A stretch of DNA of 26,500 nucleotides from an uncultured Sutterella sp. Its GTDB lineage: Bacteria > Pseudomonadota > Gammaproteobacteria > Burkholderiales > Burkholderiaceae_F. Shown here piece by piece: positions 1-7,951 of the stretch. The translations under genes and the position numbers were made by a program. The stretch spans positions 1-26,500 of the forward strand of contig USAL01000014.1 in assembly GCA_900552545.1 (NCBI GenBank), given 5' to 3'. The notes under the pieces were generated by a model. It ran no database searches, was not told the DNA's origin, and saw only the letters and a program-made list of their open reading frames with translations. How positions within the stretch are numbered: the stretch's first letter is position 1; every line of letters starts with the position of its first letter.

Positions 1-11
1 TTTCTACGCTC

Positions 12-43
12 GGCATAGTCCGAAACCGAGTTTCGACTCTGCC
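12..43. repeat. Imperfect hairpin at left edge
   Basis: GGCA at 12-15 pairs with TGCC at 40-43, AGT (17-19) with ACT (36-38), and CGAAAC (21-26) with GTTTCG (30-35) around a 3-base loop, leaving one mismatch and one bulge. It lies just outside the perfect hairpin at 56-89. I cannot assign it a role; it may be part of the end of a mobile element or a second terminator stem. Confidence 0.4.
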
Positions 44-54
44 CTCGCTAAACG

Positions 55-90
55 AAAAAGTTGACACAGATTTCTCTGTGTCAACTTTTA
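55..90 (-). terminator. Perfect 15-bp hairpin terminator
   Basis: Arms AAAAGTTGACACAGA (56-70) and TCTGTGTCAACTTTT (75-89) are exact reverse complements around a TTTC loop. The A/T ends give a T tract on both strands, so it can work in both directions. It sits 23 bases beyond the stop of the minus-strand coding fragment ending at 113, which is where a factor-independent terminator for that gene would be expected. Confidence 0.75.
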
Positions 91-112
91 TACCACATCC
101 CGCCGAACGCCC

Positions 113-295
113 CTACGGACGAATATCGCGACAATTCCTTTTAGCCGTGATGGTTCCGTCGTCCAGCACCACGAGACCGTTATAGGCCCGGAGCATGGTT
201 TTCATCGTCGAGGCGTCGATGTTGTAGCACCGCACCTCCACCGTGCCGAACTCGTGCCACGTGACGCCGTAAAGCGGATCGGGCGTCAGGCAGCC
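113..295 (-). pseudogene. C-terminal fragment of an unidentified protein
   Basis: The minus strand here reads as about 60 residues of protein-like sequence ending at a TAG stop (113-115), with stretches such as GVTWHEFGTVEVRCYNIDAS, MLRAYNGLVVLDDGT and a C-terminal AKRNCRDIRP. Its composition is balanced. The same frame further upstream (beyond about 300) becomes the Arg/Gly/Ala/His-rich shadow of the helicase gene on the other strand. A perfect terminator hairpin follows the stop. I read it as the 3' remnant of a gene, possibly from a mobile element, joined to the truncated helicase. I do not recognise the family. The right boundary is approximate: it is where protein-like sequence switches strand. 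Confidence 0.4.
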
Positions 296-1903
296 CACGT
301 GCGCGCCCTCCTCACGGGCGAATACGAGGGCGCCGAGGTGATTCCTTCGGACGACGTTCGCGAGCGCTTGAAGACCTTGACGGAGGTGACCGACATCGCG
401 CCTCCCGTGGGATTGAAGGCCCGGCTTCGCCCCTATCAGGCGCGCGGCTACGCCTGGCTCATGAAGAACTTGACGCTCGGCATCGGTGCCCTTATTGCCG
501 ACGACATGGGCTTGGGGAAGACCCTTCAGGTGATTGCCGCCATCACGGCGCTCAAGGAAAAGGGCGAGCTCGACGCCAAAAAGGGCAAGGCGCTCGCGGT
601 TGTGCCAACGACCCTTCTCACGAACTGGATGCGCGAGATCGCCCGGTTTTCGCCGGGGCTCACGGTGGGGCTTTATCACGGCGCCGGGCGCAGCCTCTCC
701 GAGGGAGAGGAACTGCCCGACGTCACGCTCACCACCTACGGCACATTGCGGCGCGACGCCGAAATTCTCGGCACCCGCCGCTGGCGGCTTCTGGTGCTCG
801 ATGAGGCGCAGGCCGTCAAGAACGCCTCCACCAATCAAAGCGTTGCCGTACGCTCGATTCATGCCCCGCAGGTGATCGCGATGACGGGTACGCCCGTTGA
901 AAACCGCCTCATGGAGTACTGGTCGATTCTTGAGATCGTTCAGCCGCGGCTTCTGGGCTCGGCCGACGACTTCGCGCGCACCTTCGCCGCGCCGATCGAG
1001 TACGAGCGCGACGCGCACGCCATCGAGGCCTTCCGGCGGCTCACGGCGCCCTTCATGCTGCGCCGCCTCAAGAGCGACAAGTCAATCATCGCCGACCTCC
1101 CCGAGAAAAACAGCATCGATCTTTTTACGACGTTGACGCCCGCGCAGGCGGCGCTCTACCAGAAGACCCTCGAGTCGCTCATGTCCAAAATCGAGACGAT
1201 CGACGGCAAGATGCGCGAAGCCCAGGACGCGGCCGAGCGCAACACGCTTCGCACCACGCGCCGCGGCGCGCTTCTTGCGCTCATCACGGGCCTCAAGCAG
1301 ATCTGCAACTCGCCCTCGCAGTACTTAAAGACCGAAACGCCCGCGCCCGACTCGGGCAAAGGCACGGCGCTTCTTGAAACGCTTGAGCGCTGCCACGAGG
1401 CGGGCCGCAAGGTGCTCATCTTCACGCAGTACCGGGAGATGGGCGAGCGGCTTCAGCGCTGGATTGCCAACGCCACAGGTGAATCGGTGGACTTCCTGCA
1501 CGGCGGCGTGCCGCTCACGAAGCGCCAGGACATGGTCGACCGCTTTCAGAACGATCGCGCCGTGCGCACGATGATCATCTCGCTCAAGGCAGGCGGAACG
1601 GGTTTGAACCTTACGGCCGCCTCGGCCGTCATCCACTACGACCTGTGGTGGAACCCGGCCGTGGAGGCTCAGGCCACCGACCGCGCCTACCGCATCGGAC
1701 AGCGCCGCGACGTGCTCGTCTACCGCTTCGTCACCGCGGGCACGTTTGAAGAGCGCGTCAACGACATGCTTGCTTCAAAGCGCGAGCTTGCCGACCTCAC
1801 GGTCGCCGCGGGCGAGACCTGGATCGGAGAGCTCCCGGGCGACGAGCTCAAGGCGCTCTTTGCGCTCGGAGGATCTGCAGGGGGTGCAGTTGGACGCGGT
1901 TAG
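254..1903 (+). CDS. SNF2-family helicase, N-terminally truncated
   Basis: This encodes a SWI2/SNF2 (superfamily 2) ATPase. Such enzymes move along duplex DNA or remodel protein-nucleic acid complexes using ATP. From the GTG at 254 (549 residues) the two RecA-like lobes look complete: the Q-motif-like LRPYQARGYAWL (about 58-69), Walker A DDMGLGKT (83-90), DEAQ (183-186), TGTPVEN (211-217), and in lobe 2 FTQYREMGERL, SLKAGGTGLNL and DRAYRIGQ. Bacterial relatives are typically around 1000 residues or more, with a long N-terminal part that often includes a SWIM zinc finger. That part is missing: an in-frame TGA lies at 62-64, and homology-like sequence begins only near VRALLTGEYEG (about 299). 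No convincing ribosome-binding site precedes the GTG at 254 or the one at 299. It is probably a decayed gene or a core-only helicase left by a recombination event at its 5' end. Confidence 0.8.
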   Translation: MPRDAVKRIGRQAAHVRALLTGEYEGAEVIPSDDVRERLKTLTEVTDIAPPVGLKARLRPYQARGYAWLMKNLTLGIGALIADDMGLGKTLQVIAAITALKEKGELDAKKGKALAVVPTTLLTNWMREIARFSPGLTVGLYHGAGRSLSEGEELPDVTLTTYGTLRRDAEILGTRRWRLLVLDEAQAVKNASTNQSVAVRSIHAPQVIAMTGTPVENRLMEYWSILEIVQPRLLGSADDFARTFAAPIEYERDAHAIEAFRRLTAPFMLRRLKSDKSIIADLPEKNSIDLFTTLTPAQAALYQKTLESLMSKIETIDGKMREAQDAAERNTLRTTRRGALLALITGLKQICNSPSQYLKTETPAPDSGKGTALLETLERCHEAGRKVLIFTQYREMGERLQRWIANATGESVDFLHGGVPLTKRQDMVDRFQNDRAVRTMIISLKAGGTGLNLTAASAVIHYDLWWNPAVEAQATDRAYRIGQRRDVLVYRFVTAGTFEERVNDMLASKRELADLTVAAGETWIGELPGDELKALFALGGSAGGAVGRG

Positions 1904-1971
1904 CGCGACAATTCCGGGCGAACAAAAATATCCCGGCATTTTCGCGTTTAACCACCGCTCACAAAGTCTTC

Positions 1972-2859
1972 ATGCGCAAGGCGTTTTTCGAACTGCATCT
2001 AGCAATCCTCATCGCGGGCTGGACGGGCATCTTCGGCAAGTTGATCGACATGTCGGCGGGGCTGCTCGTCTTCTGGCGCGTGGCGCTGGCGGCGGCGCTC
2101 CTGTGGGCGATTGCGCTCGTAAAGAAAAACCTCGAGCGCACGTCCGCGAAGACCGCACGCGGTATGTGCGGCGCGGGCGTGCTTCTGATGCTGTCGTGGG
2201 CGGCGTTCTACGCGGCAATCAAGACGTCGAACGTCTCGGTCGGGGTCGTCGCCTTCTCGTCGGTGGGCTTTTTCACGGCGATTATCGAGCCCTTGATGAC
2301 GCATCGGCGCATCAACGTGCGGGAACTTGCCTTTTCGCTTGTGACGATCGCGGGCATTGCGCTTGTCTTTCACTTTGATACGCGCTACCGGCTTGGCATC
2401 ATCTTCGGGCTTTTAAGCGGACTGAGCGCGGCGATTCTCGCCGTCTTTTTCAAAAGCTTCCGGACGCGCTACGCGACGATGACGGTGCTCACCTGGCAGC
2501 TCACCGGGGCCTTCGTCTCGGCGCTGGTGCTGTTGCCGCTTTACGCCCACCTCATGCCGCCCGAGCCGCTCATTCCGACGCTCAAGAACGCCCTCTATCT
2601 CGTCGTCTTTTCGAGCATCTTCACCATCGGCATGTACTTCCTACAGATTCAGGCTCTGGAGAAAATCTCGGCCTTTACGGTGAATCTGAGCTTTAACCTT
2701 GAGCCCGTCTATTCGATCGTGATCGCGATGATTCTTTTTGGCGAGGCGCGCGAGCTCAACTGGTCGTTCTGGGCGGGCCTTGCGCTCATCGCGCTCTCGG
2801 TGGGGCTGCAGACGGCGAGCGTTTTGAAGCTTCAGAAAAAGGCCCGCGCAAAAAGCTGA
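1972..2859 (+). CDS. EamA/DMT-superfamily transporter
   Basis: A 295-residue integral inner-membrane protein of the drug/metabolite transporter superfamily (EamA type). Hydrophobic segments make about ten transmembrane helices in two five-helix halves, for example LHLAILIAGWTGIFGKLI near the start, LLMLSWAAFYAAIKTSNVSV in the first half, and FTVNLSFNLEPVYSIVIAMI in the second. The last of these is the usual EamA signature, in which a conserved Glu-Pro precedes a helix (LEPVYS). The C-terminus ends in a short basic cytoplasmic tail (KLQKKARAKS). Family members export amino acids, nucleosides or other small metabolites; the substrate cannot be told from sequence. The ATG at 1972 starts directly at a typical N-terminus but has no strong Shine-Dalgarno. 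It lies 68 bases after the helicase and converges on rsmD with only 31 bases between stops. Confidence 0.88.
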   Translation: MRKAFFELHLAILIAGWTGIFGKLIDMSAGLLVFWRVALAAALLWAIALVKKNLERTSAKTARGMCGAGVLLMLSWAAFYAAIKTSNVSVGVVAFSSVGFFTAIIEPLMTHRRINVRELAFSLVTIAGIALVFHFDTRYRLGIIFGLLSGLSAAILAVFFKSFRTRYATMTVLTWQLTGAFVSALVLLPLYAHLMPPEPLIPTLKNALYLVVFSSIFTIGMYFLQIQALEKISAFTVNLSFNLEPVYSIVIAMILFGEARELNWSFWAGLALIALSVGLQTASVLKLQKKARAKS

Positions 2860-2890
2860 CGTTCTTTACTAGGAAATTCCTTGTCTTTTT

Positions 2891-3637
2891 CTAGGATTCC
2901 TGCGGGCTGCGGCGCTCGACCAAACGATAAAAGACCGCACCCGCGCGCCCGGCGCGCACGCTCTGCGCACCGGCCGCAAGAAGATCCTCTTCGGCAATCT
3001 CCCGATCGCTTTCAAGGTACACGAGACCGTGGTCAGAGAGATGCGGCAGCGCCGCCGCAAGCGCCTTGAGCTGCAATTCGGAGGCAAAGGGCGGATCGAT
3101 GAAGACGACGTCAAAGACTTCCTTTGCGGCCGCCATCCACGAAAGCGAATCGGCCTGCACGACCTCGACCACGTCGGCGGCGGAGAGCCGCTCGACCACG
3201 CTTCTTAAAGCCGCGCAGCCGCGCCGGTCGAGCTCCAGACTCACCACGCGGCGCGCGCCGCGACTTGCGGCCTCAAGCCCCAGTGCGCCGGAGCCCGCAA
3301 ACATGTCGCAGCAGGTGCAGTCATCCAACCCGCCAAAAAGATGCGTGAGCCAGTCAAAGAGCGTTTCGCGTACCCTCTCGGGCGTGGGCCGCAGCCCCTC
3401 GCGGTCTGCCACCGCAAGCGGCGTGCGCTTGAAGCGCCCGCCCACGATGCGCACAAGGCCCGCGGCGGACTTCCCTGCGCCCGAGCCCTTGCGGCCCGAG
3501 GTCTGCGGGCGCGCAGCCGCACCCCTTGAAAAGGATCGGGGTGGTAAACTAGCGGGATTATTGAACCGATTCCGACTGTCGCAGGAACCTGCGCGTGTGC
3601 CTGCGCCCGTCCTTTGTTTCTTTTTTTGTTCTGCCAT
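2891..3637 (-). CDS. rsmD: 16S rRNA m2G966 methyltransferase RsmD
   Basis: RsmD transfers a methyl group from S-adenosylmethionine to N2 of G966 in 16S rRNA during small-subunit assembly. Visible motifs are VRIVGGRFKRTPL and LRPTPERVRETLFDWL at the start of the domain, the SAM-binding loop DMFAGSGALGLEAASRG, and the catalytic IDPPF (D181-F184 counted from the start used). At 248 residues it is longer than the usual 180-200 because of a Ser/Arg/Gly-rich N-terminal extension of about 60 residues before LVRIVGG. The ATG at 3635-3637 was chosen because it is the most family-like Met; its triplet overlaps the ftsY start in CCATGG. No good Shine-Dalgarno is seen, and the extension is read from what should be the ftsY 5' UTR, so translation may really start further in. 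The rsmD<>ftsY divergent pair is conserved in enterobacteria too. Confidence 0.9.
   Translation of the reverse strand: MAEQKKKQRTGAGTRAGSCDSRNRFNNPASLPPRSFSRGAAARPQTSGRKGSGAGKSAAGLVRIVGGRFKRTPLAVADREGLRPTPERVRETLFDWLTHLFGGLDDCTCCDMFAGSGALGLEAASRGARRVVSLELDRRGCAALRSVVERLSAADVVEVVQADSLSWMAAAKEVFDVVFIDPPFASELQLKALAAALPHLSDHGLVYLESDREIAEEDLLAAGAQSVRAGRAGAVFYRLVERRSPQES
3545..3550 (+). promoter_or_regulatory. Candidate -10 element for ftsY
   Basis: TAAACT lies about 85-90 bases before the ftsY ATG, within the reverse strand of the rsmD N-terminal extension. The nearest -35-like sequence, TTGAAA at 3526-3531, is only 13 bases away, too close for a standard promoter, so only the -10 match is offered. 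Confidence 0.25.
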
Positions 3638-4547
3638 GGGACTGTTTTCTCGGTTAAAGGAAGGCCTGGCGCGTACGCGCGTCAATCTGGTCGGACTTTT
3701 TTCTGGCGGCGTGATTGACGAGGACTTCTTCGAGGAGCTCGAGGAGTCGCTCATTGCCGCCGACATCGGCTACCGGCCGACCAACGTTATCCTACAGCGT
3801 CTGCGCGATACGGTGAAGCTCAAGGGCTTGAAGACGAGCGACGAGGTGCGCCTGGCGCTGCGCGACGAAATCGAGCGCATGCTGCTGCCCGCACAAAAGC
3901 CCTTGAATCTTGAAGCCGCCAAGCCCCTTGTCATCATGATGGCGGGCGTCAACGGCGCGGGCAAGACCACCACCATCGGCAAAATCGCCAAGTGGCTTGC
4001 GGCCCGCGACAAGAAGGTGCTTCTTGCCGCAGCCGACACGTTCCGCGCGGCCGCCCGCGAGCAGCTTGCGGTCTGGGGCGAGCGCAACAAGATTGAAGTC
4101 ATCGCCCAGAACGGGGGCGATCCCGCGGCCGTCGTCTTTGACGCCGTAAGCGCCGGCATCGCCCGCGGCATGGACGTCGTGATCGCCGACACGGCAGGGC
4201 GCCTTCCCACCCAGGCCAACCTCATGGAGGAGCTCGGACGCATCCGCCGCTCGCAGGCCAAGGCCATGGCGGGCGCTCCGCACGAGGTGATCCTTGTGGT
4301 TGACGGCACGAACGGCCAAAACGCCCTCGCGCAGGTCAAGACCTTTGATGCGTACGCAACGCTCACGGGCCTTATCGTCACGAAGCTCGACGGCACCGCC
4401 AAGGGCGGCGTACTTCTTGCGATCACCGCCGAGCGCGGGGAGAAGCCGCTACCCATTTACTTCGTGGGCGTGGGCGAGCAAATCGACGACCTGCAGCCCT
4501 TTGACGCGCACGCCTTTGCCAGCGCCCTCGTGGGACTTGAGTCATAA
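3636..4547 (+). CDS. ftsY: Signal recognition particle receptor FtsY
   Basis: FtsY is the SRP receptor GTPase. It docks SRP-ribosome complexes carrying membrane proteins at the SecYEG translocon on the inner membrane. The 303-residue protein has the N-domain four-helix region (about 1-95, starting MGLFSRLKEGLARTR, an amphipathic membrane-targeting helix) and a complete G domain: GVNGAGKT (104-111), DTFRAAA (134-140), DTAGR (185-189), TKLD (249-252) and the closing GVGE (278-281). There is no long acidic A domain like that of the E. coli protein. The frame is open upstream to 3066, but that part is antisense to rsmD, and homology begins at the ATG at 3636. A TAAACT -10-like hexamer lies about 90 bases upstream (3545-3550). 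Confidence 0.95.
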   Translation: MGLFSRLKEGLARTRVNLVGLFSGGVIDEDFFEELEESLIAADIGYRPTNVILQRLRDTVKLKGLKTSDEVRLALRDEIERMLLPAQKPLNLEAAKPLVIMMAGVNGAGKTTTIGKIAKWLAARDKKVLLAAADTFRAAAREQLAVWGERNKIEVIAQNGGDPAAVVFDAVSAGIARGMDVVIADTAGRLPTQANLMEELGRIRRSQAKAMAGAPHEVILVVDGTNGQNALAQVKTFDAYATLTGLIVTKLDGTAKGGVLLAITAERGEKPLPIYFVGVGEQIDDLQPFDAHAFASALVGLES

Positions 4548-4739
4548 GGACTCGCGCAGCCCGTGATTTCCTGCGGGAACGGCAGGCAACAGTCGCGGCT
4601 TTCGGGGCACTGTCTTCACGCTAAAACCGGTCCGCATCGGGCGCAGAGGATGCACAATAATTCTTTGGGCCCGCGCTGCACCGACACTCCCCTGCGCAGC
4701 GCTCCTATTTTTGACAGATTAGAGAACCTCCTTTTCATC

Positions 4740-6254
4740 ATGACGACGGAACACACATTGAGCAACGGTCAGCTACTTGGCGCCGTCGACCTCGGCAGCA
4801 ACAGCTTTCGCGTGGAAATCGGCCGTGTCGACGGCGATCGGATCATCACCGAGAGCTATTGGAAGGAGACGGTGCGCCTTGCGGGCGGGCGCGACGCCAA
4901 CGGCGCCTTCACGCCCGAATGCCAGGAGCGCGCCCTGAGCGCCTTGCGGCGCTTCCGCGAAAAGTTGGAAGGGATTCCGGCCGCAAACATCCGCGCCGTC
5001 GGCACGCAGGCGCTGCGCGTAGCGAAGAACTCCGCCGAATTCCTGCCCAAGGCCGAGGAGGCGCTCGGACACCCGATCGAAATCATCGCCGGCCGCGAGG
5101 AAGCGCGGCTCGTCTTTTCGGGCTGCGCGCATACGCTGCCGCCCTCGAACGAAAAGCGCCTTGTGGTCGACATTGGCGGCGCTTCGACCGAGCTCATCGT
5201 GGGCTGCGGCTTCATCGCCAAGGAATGCGAATCGTTTCACGTGGGGTGCGTCAACACCTCGCTTGAATTCTTCCCCGACGGCAAGATCACGGCGCGGGCG
5301 CTTAAGAACGCGCAGCTTGCCGCCCAGGCCGAGTTCGAGGAAGCCCACCAGATCTTTTCCCAGCGCAACTGGGACGCGGCCTACGGCAGCGCCGGCACGA
5401 TCGGCGCCGTGGCCGACATCGGCCAGGCCTCGGGCCTGACGAACGGCGTCGTCACGCCGGCTCTTCTTAAAGAACTGCGCCGCGAGTTAATCAGCGTGGG
5501 CGACATCAAGAAGATCAAGCTTCCCGGCCTCAAGGAAGACCGCCGCGACGTGATCGCGGGCGGCCTTGCGGTCATCAGCGCCGTCTTTGACTCCTTCAAC
5601 ATCAAGGAAATGCGCCCGGCCGCCGGCGCCCTGCGCGTCGGGCTTCTCTACGACATGCTAGGCCGCCAGGGTCAACGCGACGCGCGCGATGCGACGGTGG
5701 CGTCGCTCACGAAGCGCTCGGGCGTCGACAAGCAGCAGGCCGCGCGCGTGGCGGCCTTGGCCGACAAGTTCTTTACCGAGCTCGATGCGTCGGAAGCCGC
5801 GCACTCCGTGCGCAAGCTTCTGCAGTGGGCCGCGATGCTGCACGAAACGGGCCGCCTCATCAGCCCGAGCGGCTACCACCGCCACAGCCAGTACATCCTG
5901 ATGAATTCGGACCTGCCGGGCTTTTCCAAGCACGACCAGTCGACGATGGGCACGATCGTGCTCGCCCAGCGCGGCAACCTCAGAAAGGTCGAGACGGCGC
6001 TTACCGACCCCACGCTCGTTCGCATGATCCTTGCGCTGCGCCTTGCGGTGATCTTTGCGCACGCACGCCGCACGGTGCACCTGCCGCAGTTCAAGCTTGC
6101 CGAGACGCACGAAGGCGACCAGACCGTCTTTACGCTCACGGTCGACCCGCAGTGGATGCAGCGACATCCGTTGACGGGCTTTCTCCTTGAACAGGAAGAG
6201 CTCGTGTGGTCGCGCGTGAACTTTCGCTTCAACCTCGTGGGCAAACCCCAGTAA
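4740..6254 (+). CDS. ppx: Exopolyphosphatase / pppGpp phosphatase (Ppx/GppA)
   Basis: A 504-residue member of the Ppx/GppA family (ASKHA fold), which removes terminal phosphates from polyphosphate or converts pppGpp to ppGpp. Diagnostic motifs are DLGSNSFR (17-24, phosphate loop 1), GTQALRVAKN (88-97), AGREEARL (117-124, with the catalytic-type Glu) and DIGGASTEL (144-152, phosphate loop 2). An HD-like C-terminal region follows, including LLQWAAMLHETGRLISPSGY. The frame is open from 4563, but the family begins at the ATG at 4740 (MTTEHTLSNGQLLGAVDLGS). Sequence alone does not separate Ppx from GppA. It sits between ftsY and ftsE, 36 bases before ftsE, and probably shares a transcript with ftsEX. 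In the classical cluster ftsY is followed directly by ftsE. Confidence 0.9.
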   Translation: MTTEHTLSNGQLLGAVDLGSNSFRVEIGRVDGDRIITESYWKETVRLAGGRDANGAFTPECQERALSALRRFREKLEGIPAANIRAVGTQALRVAKNSAEFLPKAEEALGHPIEIIAGREEARLVFSGCAHTLPPSNEKRLVVDIGGASTELIVGCGFIAKECESFHVGCVNTSLEFFPDGKITARALKNAQLAAQAEFEEAHQIFSQRNWDAAYGSAGTIGAVADIGQASGLTNGVVTPALLKELRRELISVGDIKKIKLPGLKEDRRDVIAGGLAVISAVFDSFNIKEMRPAAGALRVGLLYDMLGRQGQRDARDATVASLTKRSGVDKQQAARVAALADKFFTELDASEAAHSVRKLLQWAAMLHETGRLISPSGYHRHSQYILMNSDLPGFSKHDQSTMGTIVLAQRGNLRKVETALTDPTLVRMILALRLAVIFAHARRTVHLPQFKLAETHEGDQTVFTLTVDPQWMQRHPLTGFLLEQEELVWSRVNFRFNLVGKPQ

Positions 6255-6290
6255 GCCCGCGGCAACCGCTTAAACCCGCCAAAGACGACC

Positions 6291-6953
6291 ATGAACCAGG
6301 GCATCAACGTCCCCCTCATCGAGCTCATCAACGCCGGCATCGAAGACAAGAACGGCGTGCGGCAGATCAACGGAATCACCTTCAACGTGACCCGCGGGGA
6401 GTTCGTGTGCCTGCAGGGACCGACAGGCTCGGGCAAGTCGCTTGCGCTCAACATGATCGCAGGCCTCAAGCGCCCGAGCTTCGGACAGGTCTTCGTCGCC
6501 GGCGAGTGCATCAACGACTTCACCGAGCGCCAGATGCTCTTCGTGCGCCGCTCGATGGGCATCATGATTCAGGAGTGCCTGCTTCTCGAAGACCGCACGA
6601 TTGAAGAAAACATCATGCTCCCGGCGCTTGCGGCCGAAGAGTCGATCCGCGAAGCCCGCGAGCGCGCCGAGCGCGCCATGTCCGACTGCGGCATCAGCGA
6701 GCTCGCAAGCAAGTACCCGTCGGCGCTCTCGGCGGGCCAAAAGCAGATTGCGTGCCTTGCGCGCGCCATCGTCAACCGCCCGGTCGTGGTTCTGGCCGAC
6801 GAGCCCTGTGCGCATCTTGACATCGACAACGCCCAGCACCTGATGGACCTATTGGGCAACGTCTCGATCATGGGCGTCTCGGTCATCGTCGCCTCGCACA
6901 TCGAACTTTTCCCCGCCACGGCAGCCTGCCGTCACATCACCCTCACGGGCTAG
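6291..6953 (+). CDS. ftsE: Cell-division ABC ATPase FtsE
   Basis: FtsE is the cytoplasmic ATPase of the FtsEX complex. It uses ATP to drive conformational change in FtsX and so activates periplasmic septal murein hydrolases. The 220-residue protein has Walker A GPTGSGKS (43-50), a Q-loop around IMIQECLLLEDRTIEENIML (92-111), Walker B VVLADEP (166-172) and the switch His in VASH (200-203). The ABC signature reads LSAGQKQ (146-152) instead of LSGGEQQ. Identification rests on these motifs plus the ftsX gene 9 bases downstream. The start at 6291 has no clear Shine-Dalgarno, which fits translational coupling with the preceding ppx/gppA. No upstream terminator is visible. Confidence 0.92.
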   Translation: MNQGINVPLIELINAGIEDKNGVRQINGITFNVTRGEFVCLQGPTGSGKSLALNMIAGLKRPSFGQVFVAGECINDFTERQMLFVRRSMGIMIQECLLLEDRTIEENIMLPALAAEESIREARERAERAMSDCGISELASKYPSALSAGQKQIACLARAIVNRPVVVLADEPCAHLDIDNAQHLMDLLGNVSIMGVSVIVASHIELFPATAACRHITLTG

Positions 6954-6962
6954 CAGCAGGAC

Positions 6963-7877
6963 ATGCGCATCATGAGTTTCATCAGCAGCCGCATCTGGGC
7001 CTGCCGGCAGACCGCCCGGGCCATCTTCCAGTACAAGGGCCTCTTCGTGATGGCCCTGTGCCTGGCGGGACTGGCGCTTACCATTCCCTTTTTCCTCGGC
7101 ACGCTTGCCCTGTCGCTTTCAAACCCCGTCTTCGACGTGCCCACGCGCACCGAGATCACGATCTTTGCCGAGCGCAGCGCCGGCAAGGCCTCGGTGGAAA
7201 AGCTCGCGGAAAACATCAAGGCGCTCTCGATCATCGACGACGTGCGCGTGATGGACAAGAAGGACGCCCTGGCGCTTGTGAACAACACGCTGGGCCTCAA
7301 GGGCGAAGTCTCAAAGACCAATCCCCTTCCCGACATCGTCATCGCCACGGCCGTCAACGGCGCCACGAGCGCCGAGCTTGCCGAGGCGGCCGACGCCATC
7401 CGCAAGATGGACAACGTCGACACCGTCGCCTACGACGACCGCTGGACGAGGCACCTTGCCTCGCTCTACCAGGCCCTGAGCATCGTGCTCACGCTCCTGG
7501 GTACCGTGGTGTTTCTGCTGGTGCTCCTTGTGATCTTTGCCTCGGTGAGACTCACAACCAACGCCCAGAAGGACGAAATCCGCGCGCTCTACCTCTTTGG
7601 CGCCACACGCTCCTTCATCAAACGCCCGTACTGCTGGCGAGGCGTACTCACGCTGATGTTGGCGGCCGTGTTGTCGCTTGCGATCACCGCGCTCGGCATT
7701 CATCTGCTCGCGCAGCCCATTGCGGACTTTGCGTCGCTCTACGGGGTGCGCATCGAACTGCGCATGCCGGCTAGCGACTGGTGTCTTCTGTACGTTGCCG
7801 CCGCCTCGATTCTGGGCGGGCTCGTGGGGTCTTTTGCCGCCTCGGACGCCATCACGCGCATGCGCTCGCCGCACTAG
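6963..7877 (+). CDS. ftsX: Cell-division membrane protein FtsX
   Basis: FtsX is the inner-membrane partner of FtsE. Its large periplasmic loop binds murein hydrolase activators (EnvC-type) and transmits ATP-driven motion. The 304-residue protein shows one N-terminal transmembrane helix (about 25-50, GLFVMALCLAGLALTIPFF), a periplasmic domain of roughly 120 residues, and three C-terminal helices (LTLLGTVVFLLVLLVIF, VLTLMLAAVLSLAITALGI, LLYVAAASILGGLVGSF). The cytoplasmic loop motif DEIRALYLFGATRSFIKRP between helices 2 and 3 is typical of the family. The first ATG at 6963 lies only about 2 bases after an AGG. The ATG at 6972 (MSFISSRIW) has better spacing and may be the true start. Confidence 0.93.
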   Translation: MRIMSFISSRIWACRQTARAIFQYKGLFVMALCLAGLALTIPFFLGTLALSLSNPVFDVPTRTEITIFAERSAGKASVEKLAENIKALSIIDDVRVMDKKDALALVNNTLGLKGEVSKTNPLPDIVIATAVNGATSAELAEAADAIRKMDNVDTVAYDDRWTRHLASLYQALSIVLTLLGTVVFLLVLLVIFASVRLTTNAQKDEIRALYLFGATRSFIKRPYCWRGVLTLMLAAVLSLAITALGIHLLAQPIADFASLYGVRIELRMPASDWCLLYVAAASILGGLVGSFAASDAITRMRSPH

Positions 7878-7951
7878 GGCTGTAAGAACAGCGCGGGTAA
7901 CGAGGGCTTTTCCGACTGTCTTTGTCGTCTGGAAAGCACGGCGTACGGCGA

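Noticed and set aside
2860..2890. A terminator between the EamA transporter and rsmD
   Set aside because: Only a weak CTAGGAA/TTTCTAG pairing with a wobble is possible in the 31-base gap; it is not strong enough to call.
4711..4716. TTGACA as a promoter for ppx/gppA
   Set aside because: A -10 at the proper distance would fall at 4734-4739, directly at the start codon, and no -10-like sequence is there.
7879..7892. A terminator after ftsX
   Set aside because: GCTGT-AAGA-ACAGC is only a 5-bp stem with no T run next to it.
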